From Verrucomicrobiota bacterium (GTDB lineage: Bacteria > Verrucomicrobiota > Verrucomicrobiia > Methylacidiphilales > Verrucolacustridaceae): a stretch of 11,605 bases of DNA. Below the pieces are notes generated by a model. It worked only from the letters and a program-made list of their open reading frames with translations. It was not told where the DNA came from and did not search any database. Below, one piece after another: positions 5,880-11,605 of this stretch; position 1 is the first letter of the stretch, and each line of letters begins with the position of its first letter. The translations under genes and the position numbers were made by a program. The stretch spans positions 1-11,605 of the forward strand of contig RGYX01000013.1 in assembly GCA_010031845.1 (NCBI GenBank), written 5' to 3'.

Positions 5880-7147
5880 TCGATGGGGCTAAGGGAGCTT
5901 TTTTGTTCTTCCGGTTCCGGCAGAAACAGGGCGATCAGGGCAGCAGGAAGGAAAAGAAAGGCGGAGTGAAAAAGGGCGGAACGAAAATCGCCCACGGAGG
6001 AAAAGAGTCCAAAAAAAACCACGCCGGCGGCGGAGAGAATCCGGCCAAAGTTATAGCAAAAGCCCGCCCCGGTGGTGCGTAGCAGCACGGGGAAGAGCGG
6101 GGGAAGGCACATGGTGAAAAGGCCAAACACTCCCTGACATAGGCCGATCAACACAAAAGCCCAGCGGAGTTCCGTCCAGCTGGGCTGGTTCCAGTAGGTG
6201 AAGATCATGACCCCGGCATAGCCCAAGAGCAGGAGGGCGATCGCTTTGCCATAACCGCAGAACTTGGCCAAAGCGGCAGCCAGGTAGTTTCCGGCGATCG
6301 AGCTGAACATCAGGAGAAATAGCGCGACAGCCACGACGCGGTTTCTGCCGGCGGTATCCAACGCGGTGATTTCCGGGAGACTCCGAATATGGGCCTGTTG
6401 CCAGAACATGAAAGTCCAGTGGGCGGTGAGGGAAATTCCGCAAAGCAGGAGGGCCACCCAGGTGGTCTTGACCAAAGATCCTCGAAAGAGATCGGAGATC
6501 CCGGGAACTTTTGCCCCCGTCGAACGGGTGGAGTGCCACTCCTCGGTTTCGGGCACGGACTTGCGGATCCATAAGACGAGCAGGGCGGGAAGAACACCGA
6601 CGAGAAAGATGGTGCGGGGAGGCTCGCCTTCGAGGAGCCAACCAAAGAAGCAGGCGATGAGAATGCCGAGATTGACCGCGGTCTGCAGGGTGGCGGCGAT
6701 CCACGGGCGCCAATTTTTAGGCCAAGTCTCGGCCAGCAGGGAGGCGCCCACCGCCCATTCCCCGCCGATGCCCAGGGCGGCGAGGAACCGGAGGATGAGC
6801 AGGTGCCACCAGGCGGTGGCAAAAAAGCTGAGCCCGGTGAAGCCGGCGTAAAAAAGAATAGTGAGGGAAAGGGCCCGGGTCCGACCGATGAGGTCGCCCA
6901 GTCGGCCAAAGAGCGCTCCCCCGAAGGCCCAGCCCACCATAAAGGAGGCCTGGATGAGGGAGCCGTAATGGCTGACATCGGGATGTTGAGGATCGACGTG
7001 GAGAAGCTCCGCCACCAGAGGAACGGCCACGAGGGTGAAGAGGTGAATATCAAGACCATCGAAGAGCCAACCCAGCCAGGCCGCCCAACCGGATTTCCAT
7101 TGGGACGGAGAAAGGTCTCGCAAACGGATAAGGAGGGAGGAGGGCAT
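5876..7147 (-). CDS. MFS transporter (sialate/aromatic-acid symporter-like)
   Basis: A 423-aa MFS carrier from the ATG whose first base is 7147. Segment 1 contains GWLFDGLDIHLFTLV (26-40), the FDGxD-type motif of the SHS/AAHS groups that carry sialate or aromatic acids with protons. Motif A is GALFGRLGDLIGRTRAL (77-93), and segment 4 has RFLAALGIGGEWAVGASL (120-137). The C-terminal half (GGYG-like loop, TGAGFCYNFGR) is intact. The substrate is not assignable. A TTG at 7216 would extend the protein 23 residues with Pro/Cys-rich sequence unlike the family, so I use 7147. No Shine-Dalgarno site precedes it. The stop TAG uses CTA at 5876-5878, inside the same CTAG in which the repaired Nudix frame ends. 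The gene diverges from the methyltransferase across about 136 bp. Confidence 0.9.
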   Translation of the reverse strand: MPSSLLIRLRDLSPSQWKSGWAAWLGWLFDGLDIHLFTLVAVPLVAELLHVDPQHPDVSHYGSLIQASFMVGWAFGGALFGRLGDLIGRTRALSLTILFYAGFTGLSFFATAWWHLLILRFLAALGIGGEWAVGASLLAETWPKNWRPWIAATLQTAVNLGILIACFFGWLLEGEPPRTIFLVGVLPALLVLWIRKSVPETEEWHSTRSTGAKVPGISDLFRGSLVKTTWVALLLCGISLTAHWTFMFWQQAHIRSLPEITALDTAGRNRVVAVALFLLMFSSIAGNYLAAALAKFCGYGKAIALLLLGYAGVMIFTYWNQPSWTELRWAFVLIGLCQGVFGLFTMCLPPLFPVLLRTTGAGFCYNFGRILSAAGVVFFGLFSSVGDFRSALFHSAFLFLPAALIALFLPEPEEQKSSLSPID

Positions 7148-7283
7148 GCCTGGGGGAGAGCATGGAAAGAAAAGCGCCGGCGGAACATTCCTCTTTTGGC
7201 GCCACTTGTCCCACAAGGAAGGAAAGATTACGCTGGCAGGATTGAATCAGGAGACGAGTGCCGTGGGGGAGAGTGGGGCTGCC
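7148..7283. promoter_or_regulatory. Divergent intergenic region between MFS carrier and methyltransferase
   Basis: This spacer must hold the start signals of both divergent genes. The only dyad I see is CTTGT-CCC-ACAAG at 7205-7217, a 5-bp perfect inverted repeat with 3-bp spacing that could be a small operator. Promoter hexamers are poor: TTGTCC at 7207 with TACGCT 17 bp downstream is the best match found. GGGGGAGAG at about 7265-7272 may be the ribosome site for the methyltransferase ATG at 7284. Confidence 0.3.
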
Positions 7284-7979
7284 ATGTTTCAGAAGTCGTG
7301 GTCGATCTACGATGCGCTCTCGGAAAAGAACTACATGCATCACCGGGAGATTTATGCCCGGGTCGAGGAGTGGTTGGGGCAACGGGGTGGGGAAGCCTAC
7401 TCGATTCTGGATCTGGGTTGCGGGAACGCCCGCTTTCTTGCCCCGTGTCTGAAGAAACATCCCCCGGCGATGTATGTCGGGGTGGATCTTTCGGCGGCGG
7501 CTTTGGAGGAGGCCAAGGAACATTTGGGAAGCTTGTTGCATGTGGCTCTCCGTCAGGAGGAGATGGTGGAAGCCCTGAAAAAATCCAAGTCGAGGTTTGA
7601 GGTGATCTTTTCGGGTTATGCGCTGCACCATCTCGACGCGGCGAAGAAGGTAAAGTTTCTAACCCTTTGCCTCGAAAGGTTGGCCCCAGGCGCCGCCCTG
7701 CTTTTGGTGGATGTGGTTCGGGAAGAGGGGGAGAGCCGGGAGGCGTACATCGAAAGATATTTGGAATTCATGAGACGGGATTGGGCCGAGGTGCCCGGGC
7801 ATGAGTTGGCGGAGGCGTGTGCCCATGTGCAGGCCCATGACTTTCCGGAAACGGAGTCGGCCCTGCGGGGTATGGGGGAGAAGGCGGGGTTTGCGAGGAT
7901 GAATCGGTTGGCCCGGTTTGGTCCCCATCAACTCTGGGAACTCCAAACAGAGGAAAAGAGCAGGATGGGGAAAGGCTGA
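7284..7979 (+). CDS. Class I SAM-dependent methyltransferase
   Basis: A soluble 231-aa Rossmann-fold methyltransferase. SAM motif I is ILDLGCGNARFL (41-52), Asp68 in YVGVDLS is the ribose-binding acidic residue ending strand 2, and SGYALHHLD follows as the motif IV region. LAPGAALLLVDVV forms the next strand. The length is that of small-molecule methyltransferases of the Methyltransf_25/12 type. The acceptor substrate is not predictable. The open frame begins at 7146, but the first 46 residues are unlike the family and would reach the divergent MFS start, so I choose the ATG at 7284, about 12 bases after GGGGGAGAG. The next gene begins 43 bp downstream on the same strand, so the two may share a transcript. 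Confidence 0.87.
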   Translation: MFQKSWSIYDALSEKNYMHHREIYARVEEWLGQRGGEAYSILDLGCGNARFLAPCLKKHPPAMYVGVDLSAAALEEAKEHLGSLLHVALRQEEMVEALKKSKSRFEVIFSGYALHHLDAAKKVKFLTLCLERLAPGAALLLVDVVREEGESREAYIERYLEFMRRDWAEVPGHELAEACAHVQAHDFPETESALRGMGEKAGFARMNRLARFGPHQLWELQTEEKSRMGKG

Positions 7980-8022
7980 AAAAAGCCGGTTGAGAAACGC
8001 AAAAAACGGACTTAATTACAGT

Positions 8023-9072
8023 ATGCGTCTCATCATCCTATTCATCCTATTTTTGGCCTGCCTGGGGGTCTCGGCCGGCAGGGCGGCGGATAATTTCACC
8101 GCCGATTTTTACCAAAAGGCCGTGGCGCAGTATCTGGGCAAGGAGATCAAGCTGCGGATTGCCTCGGTGGAGCCCAGCGACCCGCTGACCCAACTTGATC
8201 CGGATTTCGTCTGGATGCAGGCCACGACCGGGCGGCCGAAAAAAGAGGAGGGAAAAATCTTTCTTCGGGTTCCCAGGAACGAGGCGGAAAAACTGGCGAA
8301 GATGTTGAATCAACCCTCGACCTCCGGAAGATTCGTGGAAGGGCAATTTTTGGGAAAAGACATTGGCCCGGTGCTGCCCGCGGGGATTTGTCAGCAAGCC
8401 CCTTTCTATCTGCAGACCGGCCGCAGCGTGAAGATGGCAGACAGCGGGAGGGAGGAGGAGCCGCTTTCGGGAGCCTTGGTTGTTGCACCGAAAGCCAAAC
8501 CGGTTGCGGCTCAACCTTCGGCTCTTCCGACCCCCGCGTTGGCCGCCAAGCCGTTGCCTCCCCTGGCTCCTCCGCCGGTGGGCCTAACGAAGCCGACCAA
8601 GAAGCAGTGGGTGGTTTGCCGTTCGAAAAACAGCGGGAATCTGGAATTAAAACTTGGGCAGAGCGTGCAACTGAAGGACGGGGTCTACGAGGTGATGGGG
8701 CAGGATGGGAAATTGTCAGTTCTGGGGCAGTCGAGCGTGGTGGAGCTGCTGCCCTATCCGGACGATTCCATGGTCATTACTCCCGAGGAGGCAAAGATAG
8801 CCTTGAAGCAATACGCGGATTTGGAGAAGAAGGAGCCGGGGGTGATTCCCCTTTTGACGGAAAGCAAAGGGGCGTGGGAGAAGTTGGCGGGGACGGCCGT
8901 GGCGGCGGCTCCGACGGGCGACTTACCGAAGCTGGAGGAGGTGGAGACTGCGGCGGGAGTGGAGGAGTCTGCATTCAGTCCCTGGCCATGGAGGTTGGGC
9001 GGGTTGGGGGGGCTGGCCCTCTTTGTCTGGATCGGGTGGGCTTGGTTTCGAAGGGGTTGGGTCGGGTCCTGA
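8023..9072 (+). CDS. Unrecognised exported protein with C-terminal membrane anchor
   Basis: I do not recognise this family. The protein is 349 aa from the ATG at 8023, which begins a signal peptide (MRLIILFILFLACLGVSAG, cleavage near AGRA-AD). Residues 23-140 form a first soluble domain with an alternating strand pattern and a FYQKAVAQYLGKEI helix. Residues 155-193 are a Pro/Ala linker (APKAKPVAAQP, LPPLAPPPVG). Residues 195-245 look β-rich (QWVVCRSKNSG, then KLGQSVQLKDGVYEVMG), followed by a helical segment starting ITPEEAKIALKQYADLEKK. A single membrane helix at about 325-342 is followed by the basic WFRRGW, so the bulk is predicted extracytoplasmic. The layout suggests an envelope adaptor or scaffold, which is inference only. 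The frame is open from 7918, but an earlier start would hide the signal peptide. A weak CGGA lies 12 bases upstream. Confidence 0.8.
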   Translation: MRLIILFILFLACLGVSAGRAADNFTADFYQKAVAQYLGKEIKLRIASVEPSDPLTQLDPDFVWMQATTGRPKKEEGKIFLRVPRNEAEKLAKMLNQPSTSGRFVEGQFLGKDIGPVLPAGICQQAPFYLQTGRSVKMADSGREEEPLSGALVVAPKAKPVAAQPSALPTPALAAKPLPPLAPPPVGLTKPTKKQWVVCRSKNSGNLELKLGQSVQLKDGVYEVMGQDGKLSVLGQSSVVELLPYPDDSMVITPEEAKIALKQYADLEKKEPGVIPLLTESKGAWEKLAGTAVAAAPTGDLPKLEEVETAAGVEESAFSPWPWRLGGLGGLALFVWIGWAWFRRGWVGS

Positions 9073-9095
9073 CGGTTTTGGGGTGTCCCAGCCAA

Positions 9096-9119
9096 TGTCC
9101 TATCGGGTGGAATAGGATG
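9096..9119. other. Small dyad between unknown protein and deaminase genes
   Basis: TCCTAT (9098-9103) pairs with ATAGGA (9112-9117) around an 8-nt loop, extendable by two G-T pairs. No T run follows, so it is not a standard terminator. A perfect 10-bp palindrome, GAATCGATTC, lies shortly after at 9127-9136. Either could be a protein-binding site or chance. This 129-bp gap contains nothing else recognisable besides the deaminase ribosome site. Confidence 0.25.
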
Positions 9120-9182
9120 GGCGGATGAATCGATTCCAACGATTTGTTTTTCGGCTGGAGGGACGATTGACAGCGAGGAAGC

Positions 9183-9192
9183 GGGAGGAGAG
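9183..9192 (+). promoter_or_regulatory. Strong Shine-Dalgarno for the deaminase gene
   Basis: GGGAGGAGAG lies with its AGGAG core ending 11 bases before the ATG at 9202. It is the only strong, normally placed ribosome binding site in the window. It fixes the deaminase start at 9202 rather than at the internal Met21. Confidence 0.7.
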
Positions 9193-9201
9193 TTTGCCGT
9201 A

Positions 9202-9720
9202 ATGCCAAGGAGGATTTCCAAACGAAAAGGGAAGGCTCCGTCGGCGCCCCATGTTCGATTCATGCGACGTGCCATCGAATTGGGCCGCGTGGGAGCGCTG
9301 GTCAGAAAGACGGGGGGTCCGTTTGGAGCGGTCGTGGTTAAAAACGGTAAAATTGTCGGGGAAGGCCATAACCGCGTTCTTTCCGGAAAAGATCCCAGCG
9401 CCCATGGGGAAATCGTGGCGATTCGGCAAGCTTGTCAGAAGTTGAAGACCCATGATCTTTCAGGCTGTGTTCTCTACACCAGTGCTGAATGTTGCAGCAT
9501 GTGCTACTCGGCGGCTTTTTGGGCCAGGATCGGAAGGATTTATTACGCGGCGCATCACGGGGATGCGCTCCGCTACGGGGATTTTGACGACCGGGTTCTG
9601 GAAAGAGAGATTCGAAAAAAACCGGCCAAGAGGTCTCCGCGATGCACCCCGATGCTGCGAGACGAGGCGTTGGTAGTTTGGAAAAAATTTCAAAAGTTGC
9701 CTGATCGGGCAAGATATTGA
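9202..9720 (+). CDS. Nucleoside/guanine deaminase-like CDA-fold enzyme
   Basis: A 172-aa zinc deaminase of the cytidine-deaminase fold. His68 and catalytic Glu70 lie in AHGE (the usual form is HAE), and the two zinc cysteines are Cys98 and Cys101 in ECCSMC (usually EPCPMC). The surrounding pattern, GGPFGAVVVKNGKIVGEGHN early, ARIGRIYYAA after the cysteines and a RYGDFDD stretch with MLRDEALVVWKKF at the end, matches guanine deaminase (GuaD)-type proteins better than tRNA-adenosine deaminase TadA. The likely reaction is hydrolytic deamination of guanine or a related base or nucleoside. The basic N-terminus (PRRISKRKGK) is an extension. A strong Shine-Dalgarno site precedes the ATG. rmuC starts 4 bp after the stop, so they are likely one operon. 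Cys97 replacing the conserved proline is unusual. Confidence 0.87.
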   Translation: MPRRISKRKGKAPSAPHVRFMRRAIELGRVGALVRKTGGPFGAVVVKNGKIVGEGHNRVLSGKDPSAHGEIVAIRQACQKLKTHDLSGCVLYTSAECCSMCYSAAFWARIGRIYYAAHHGDALRYGDFDDRVLEREIRKKPAKRSPRCTPMLRDEALVVWKKFQKLPDRARY

Positions 9721-9724
9721 TCCG

Positions 9725-10981
9725 ATGAGCGGAATTCTTCTGCCCGGTTTGATCGGGTTGCTGGTGGGTGTGGTGGGGGCCTATGCCTATTTTTCCGGCA
9801 GGGTCGGCAAGTTTTCCGGGGAGATTGAAGCGGCGAAACGGCGGGCGGAAGAGCAGGAGCAGGCCCGGGAAAGGGCGGAGGCGCAAAGCCGGGAGGCCCG
9901 CGAGGGGGCGGTGCGGGCGGAGGCAGAGCGGCAGGCGGCCGAGCGAAGCCTAATCGAGGCCAGGAAAGAGAAGGAGGAGTTGGCGGTCCGGTTACAGACG
10001 GAGTTTAGGGCGGTCGCCCAGCAGATGGTGACGGAGGGAACCAAACGATTGGCGGAAGACAACCGAACACAGGTGGGGATTGAGCTGAGGCCGATTCTCG
10101 ACCGAATGGAGGCTTTTCGGAAACGGGTGGATGAGGTGCACACGGCGGAAACGACCTTGCAGGGGGATTTGCGGAGGGAGTTGCAACAGATCCAAGCCAT
10201 GAGCACGAAGCTGGGTTCGGAGACGCATGCCCTGACCAGCGCGCTGAAGAGCGATTCCGGGGTCAGAGGTCGTTGGGGGGAGTTGGTGCTGGAAAAGACG
10301 CTGGAGATCTCCGGATTGGAGAAGGGGCGGGAGTATCAGACGCAGGAGTCGGCCGACCGGAAGCGGATGGATGCAGTGGTCTTTCTTCCGGGTGACCGGG
10401 CGATCGTCATCGACAGCAAGGTCCCCCTGATTGATTACGATGCCTACTGTTCGGCCGCCGAACCGGCGGAGCAGGAAAAATGTCTCAAAGCCCACGGGGC
10501 CGCGGTAAAGAGGTTTATCGACGATCTTTCCGGAAAATCCTATCCCGACCTGCTGCAGGGAAAGTCGCTGGATTTTACCGTGATGTTCATTCCCGTTGAG
10601 CCCGCGTTTGGGGCGGCCCTGCGGGCGGATCAAAATCTTCTGCAGTACGCTTTTGACCAAAGGATCGTACTGACAACCCCCAGTTCCCTGATGGCCACAC
10701 TGAGGACCATCTCCAATCTCTGGAAGATCGAGCGGCAAAACCGGAATGTCCAAGAGATTGCCCGGCTGGGGGGCAAGCTGCATGACGATCTGGCAAACTT
10801 CTGTGGGGATCTTGCGGAGGTGGGAAAGGCGCTGGGGAAAGCGCATGAGGCTCATGAGTCGGCGGTGAAGAAGCTCTCGGAAAAGAAGGGAAATATCTTG
10901 GGGACGGCCGAGAAGCTGCGGGAGTTGGGGGCGAAGACGGAAAAGAAGCTTCCGACGATGCTGGGTGATGGGTCGGAGTAA
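9725..10981 (+). CDS. rmuC: DNA recombination protein RmuC homolog
   Basis: A 418-aa RmuC-family protein. An N-terminal membrane helix (LLPGLIGLLVGVVGAYAYF, 5-23) is followed by a long charged coiled coil (about 30-110, rich in Ala, Glu, Arg and Gln). The RmuC domain follows from about 120 to 385. Its core motifs are present: RGRWGELVLEKTLE (181-194), DAVVFLPGDRAIVIDSKVPL (216-235) and VMFIPVEPAFGAAL (286-299). Asp216, Asp230 and Lys232 fit the PD-(D/E)XK-like nuclease pattern proposed for the family. In E. coli RmuC limits recombination at inverted repeats, and its biochemistry is poorly known. The length is a little under the E. coli protein. It is four bases downstream of the deaminase gene, with no separate ribosome site visible, so translation probably depends on the upstream gene. 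It ends 7 bp from a convergent MFS gene. Confidence 0.95.
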   Translation: MSGILLPGLIGLLVGVVGAYAYFSGRVGKFSGEIEAAKRRAEEQEQARERAEAQSREAREGAVRAEAERQAAERSLIEARKEKEELAVRLQTEFRAVAQQMVTEGTKRLAEDNRTQVGIELRPILDRMEAFRKRVDEVHTAETTLQGDLRRELQQIQAMSTKLGSETHALTSALKSDSGVRGRWGELVLEKTLEISGLEKGREYQTQESADRKRMDAVVFLPGDRAIVIDSKVPLIDYDAYCSAAEPAEQEKCLKAHGAAVKRFIDDLSGKSYPDLLQGKSLDFTVMFIPVEPAFGAALRADQNLLQYAFDQRIVLTTPSSLMATLRTISNLWKIERQNRNVQEIARLGGKLHDDLANFCGDLAEVGKALGKAHEAHESAVKKLSEKKGNILGTAEKLRELGAKTEKKLPTMLGDGSE

Positions 10982-10988
10982 GCCGAAG

Positions 10989-11605
10989 TTAATTTCTCGT
11001 CGGCTTGATGGTGGCGAGCGCCAAAATCCCGGCACAGGCCTGAATGGCTGCCAGACCGAGCAGGGCCGCACCCATTCCGTGTTGGCTTTTCATCCAGCGA
11101 AAAAGTTCCGGTGCGACCAAGCCAGCGAGATTTCCGACCGAGTTGATCCAGGCAATGCCGGCGGCGGCGGCGGTTCCGGAAAGAATGGCGGTGGGAAAGG
11201 ACCAGTAGCACGAGGTGGTGGAGAGAACACCGGTCACGGCGATGGCAGGCCCGGGAGTCCGCTGGCGGCGAAGGCGATGGCGGCGGTGAGGGCGGAGAGG
11301 CCCACGTGCAGCCGGCGTTCGCCAGTGCGGTCGGAGTGGCGGCAGACCCAGACCATCCCGAAGGCGGCGGCGGTCCACGGGATGGCGGAATATAGGCCGA
11401 TCTGCCAATCCACCTGGGTCAGGGTGTCGTGGATGATCTGGGGCAGCCAGAAGGAGGCGCCGTAGAGGCCAAAGACGATGGTGAACTGCGTAAGGCAGCA
11501 GATCCAAATCCGACGGGAGCGGAAGGCGTCCTTGAAGCTGAAAGCATGTTCCCCGTCGGCGAGTTTGCGGTGCTGTTCGAGCTCGAGTTTTTCCAGGAGA
11601 ACGGA
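10989..11605 (-). pseudogene. ACS-type MFS transporter, frameshifted; 5' end outside window
   Basis: This is the C-terminal half of an anion:cation symporter-type MFS carrier, entering from the right edge. The frame starting at 11605 reads LEKLELEQHRKL, then SFKDAFRSRRIWICCLTQF (segment 7), FWLPQIIHD and the loop motif RHSDRTGERR. It then hits a TGA at 11236-11234. The shifted frame continues the family as AIAVTGVLSTTSCYWSFPTA, then SGTAAAAGIAWINSVGNLAG to a TAA at 10991-10989. The switch falls at about 11245-11262, and one extra base in CCCGGG (11250-11255) would join the halves as SGLPGPAIAV. Relatives carry tartrate, hexuronate, phthalate or similar acids; the substrate here is unknown. 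It could be a recent pseudogene or a base-call error. It converges on rmuC with a 7-bp gap. Confidence 0.82.

Noticed and set aside
5880..6082. C-terminal extension of the Nudix frame, Gly/Lys-rich
   Set aside because: It is antisense to conserved MFS coding sequence and contains no Nudix-like residues; a one-base slip explains it.
6803..7600. Plus-strand open frame of 265 codons crossing the divergent spacer
   Set aside because: Gly/Glu/Arg-rich, antisense to the MFS gene and out of frame with the methyltransferase.
7990..8018. TTGAGA and TAATTA hexamers 17 bp apart before the unknown protein gene
   Set aside because: Transcription would begin at about the ATG itself; one -35-like match in a short A-rich gap is weak evidence.
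8388..9128. Plus-strand open frame of 246 codons
   Set aside because: Gly-rich shadow of the exported unknown protein, which has a signal peptide and anchor in its own frame.
9992..11071. Long minus-strand open frame of 359 codons
   Set aside because: Leu/Arg/Pro-rich shadow of rmuC and of the neighbouring carrier; rmuC motifs fix the coding strand.
1..11605. CRISPR array, tRNA or rRNA genes, transposase or phage genes, toxin-antitoxin or defence cluster
   Set aside because: No spaced repeats, tRNA-like folds with CCA-type ends, or hallmark proteins of these systems were seen on either strand.

Overview
The window is GC-rich bacterial chromosome with tightly packed genes. It shows no sign of a plasmid, phage, CRISPR array, RNA gene or transposase. 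The gene mix (single-PDZ HtrA protease, M23 peptidase, DUF4410-like lipoprotein, TauE/SafE permease, several MFS carriers, RmuC) and the rarity of clear Shine-Dalgarno sites would suit a Verrucomicrobiota/PVC-type genome. That assignment is inferred from general style, not from a marker gene.

Layout, left to right. Positions 1-54 look like the tail of an upstream plus-strand gene. A non-coding stretch (55-329) carries a striking 56-bp double-hairpin element (202-257). Two plus-strand envelope genes follow: an exported HtrA-family serine protease (330-1499) and a secreted M23 metallopeptidase (1502-2536). Converging on them is a minus-strand pair with an ATGA overlap, a TauE/SafE-type permease (4011-3268) followed by a lipoprotein (3271-2546). 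A short A/T-richer divergent spacer with degenerate 7-bp repeats (4012-4158) separates that pair from a plus-strand MHS-type MFS carrier (4159-5430) and a Nudix hydrolase (5441-5879). A second MFS carrier (7147-5876) converges on the Nudix gene. Diverging from it are a SAM methyltransferase (7284-7979) and an unrecognised exported, membrane-anchored protein (8023-9072). A nucleoside/guanine deaminase-like gene (9202-9720) lies 4 bp before rmuC (9725-10981). The window ends inside a third MFS gene (minus strand, ACS type) that is interrupted by a frameshift.

The genes do not form one pathway. The clearest partnerships are HtrA with the M23 peptidase (envelope and peptidoglycan quality control), the coupled permease-lipoprotein pair, and the deaminase-rmuC pair (nucleotide and DNA metabolism).

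Three small lesions sit at gene 3' ends: a 31-bp tandem duplication that rewrites the HtrA C-terminus, a one-base excess in a C run that derails the Nudix C-terminus, and a one-base loss in the ACS carrier. Each can be seen from what the neighbouring frame would encode. They may be real mutations or assembly errors. I found no convincing new multi-gene system. The most unusual items are the compensatory double hairpin at 202-257 and the unknown bitopic protein at 8023-9072.
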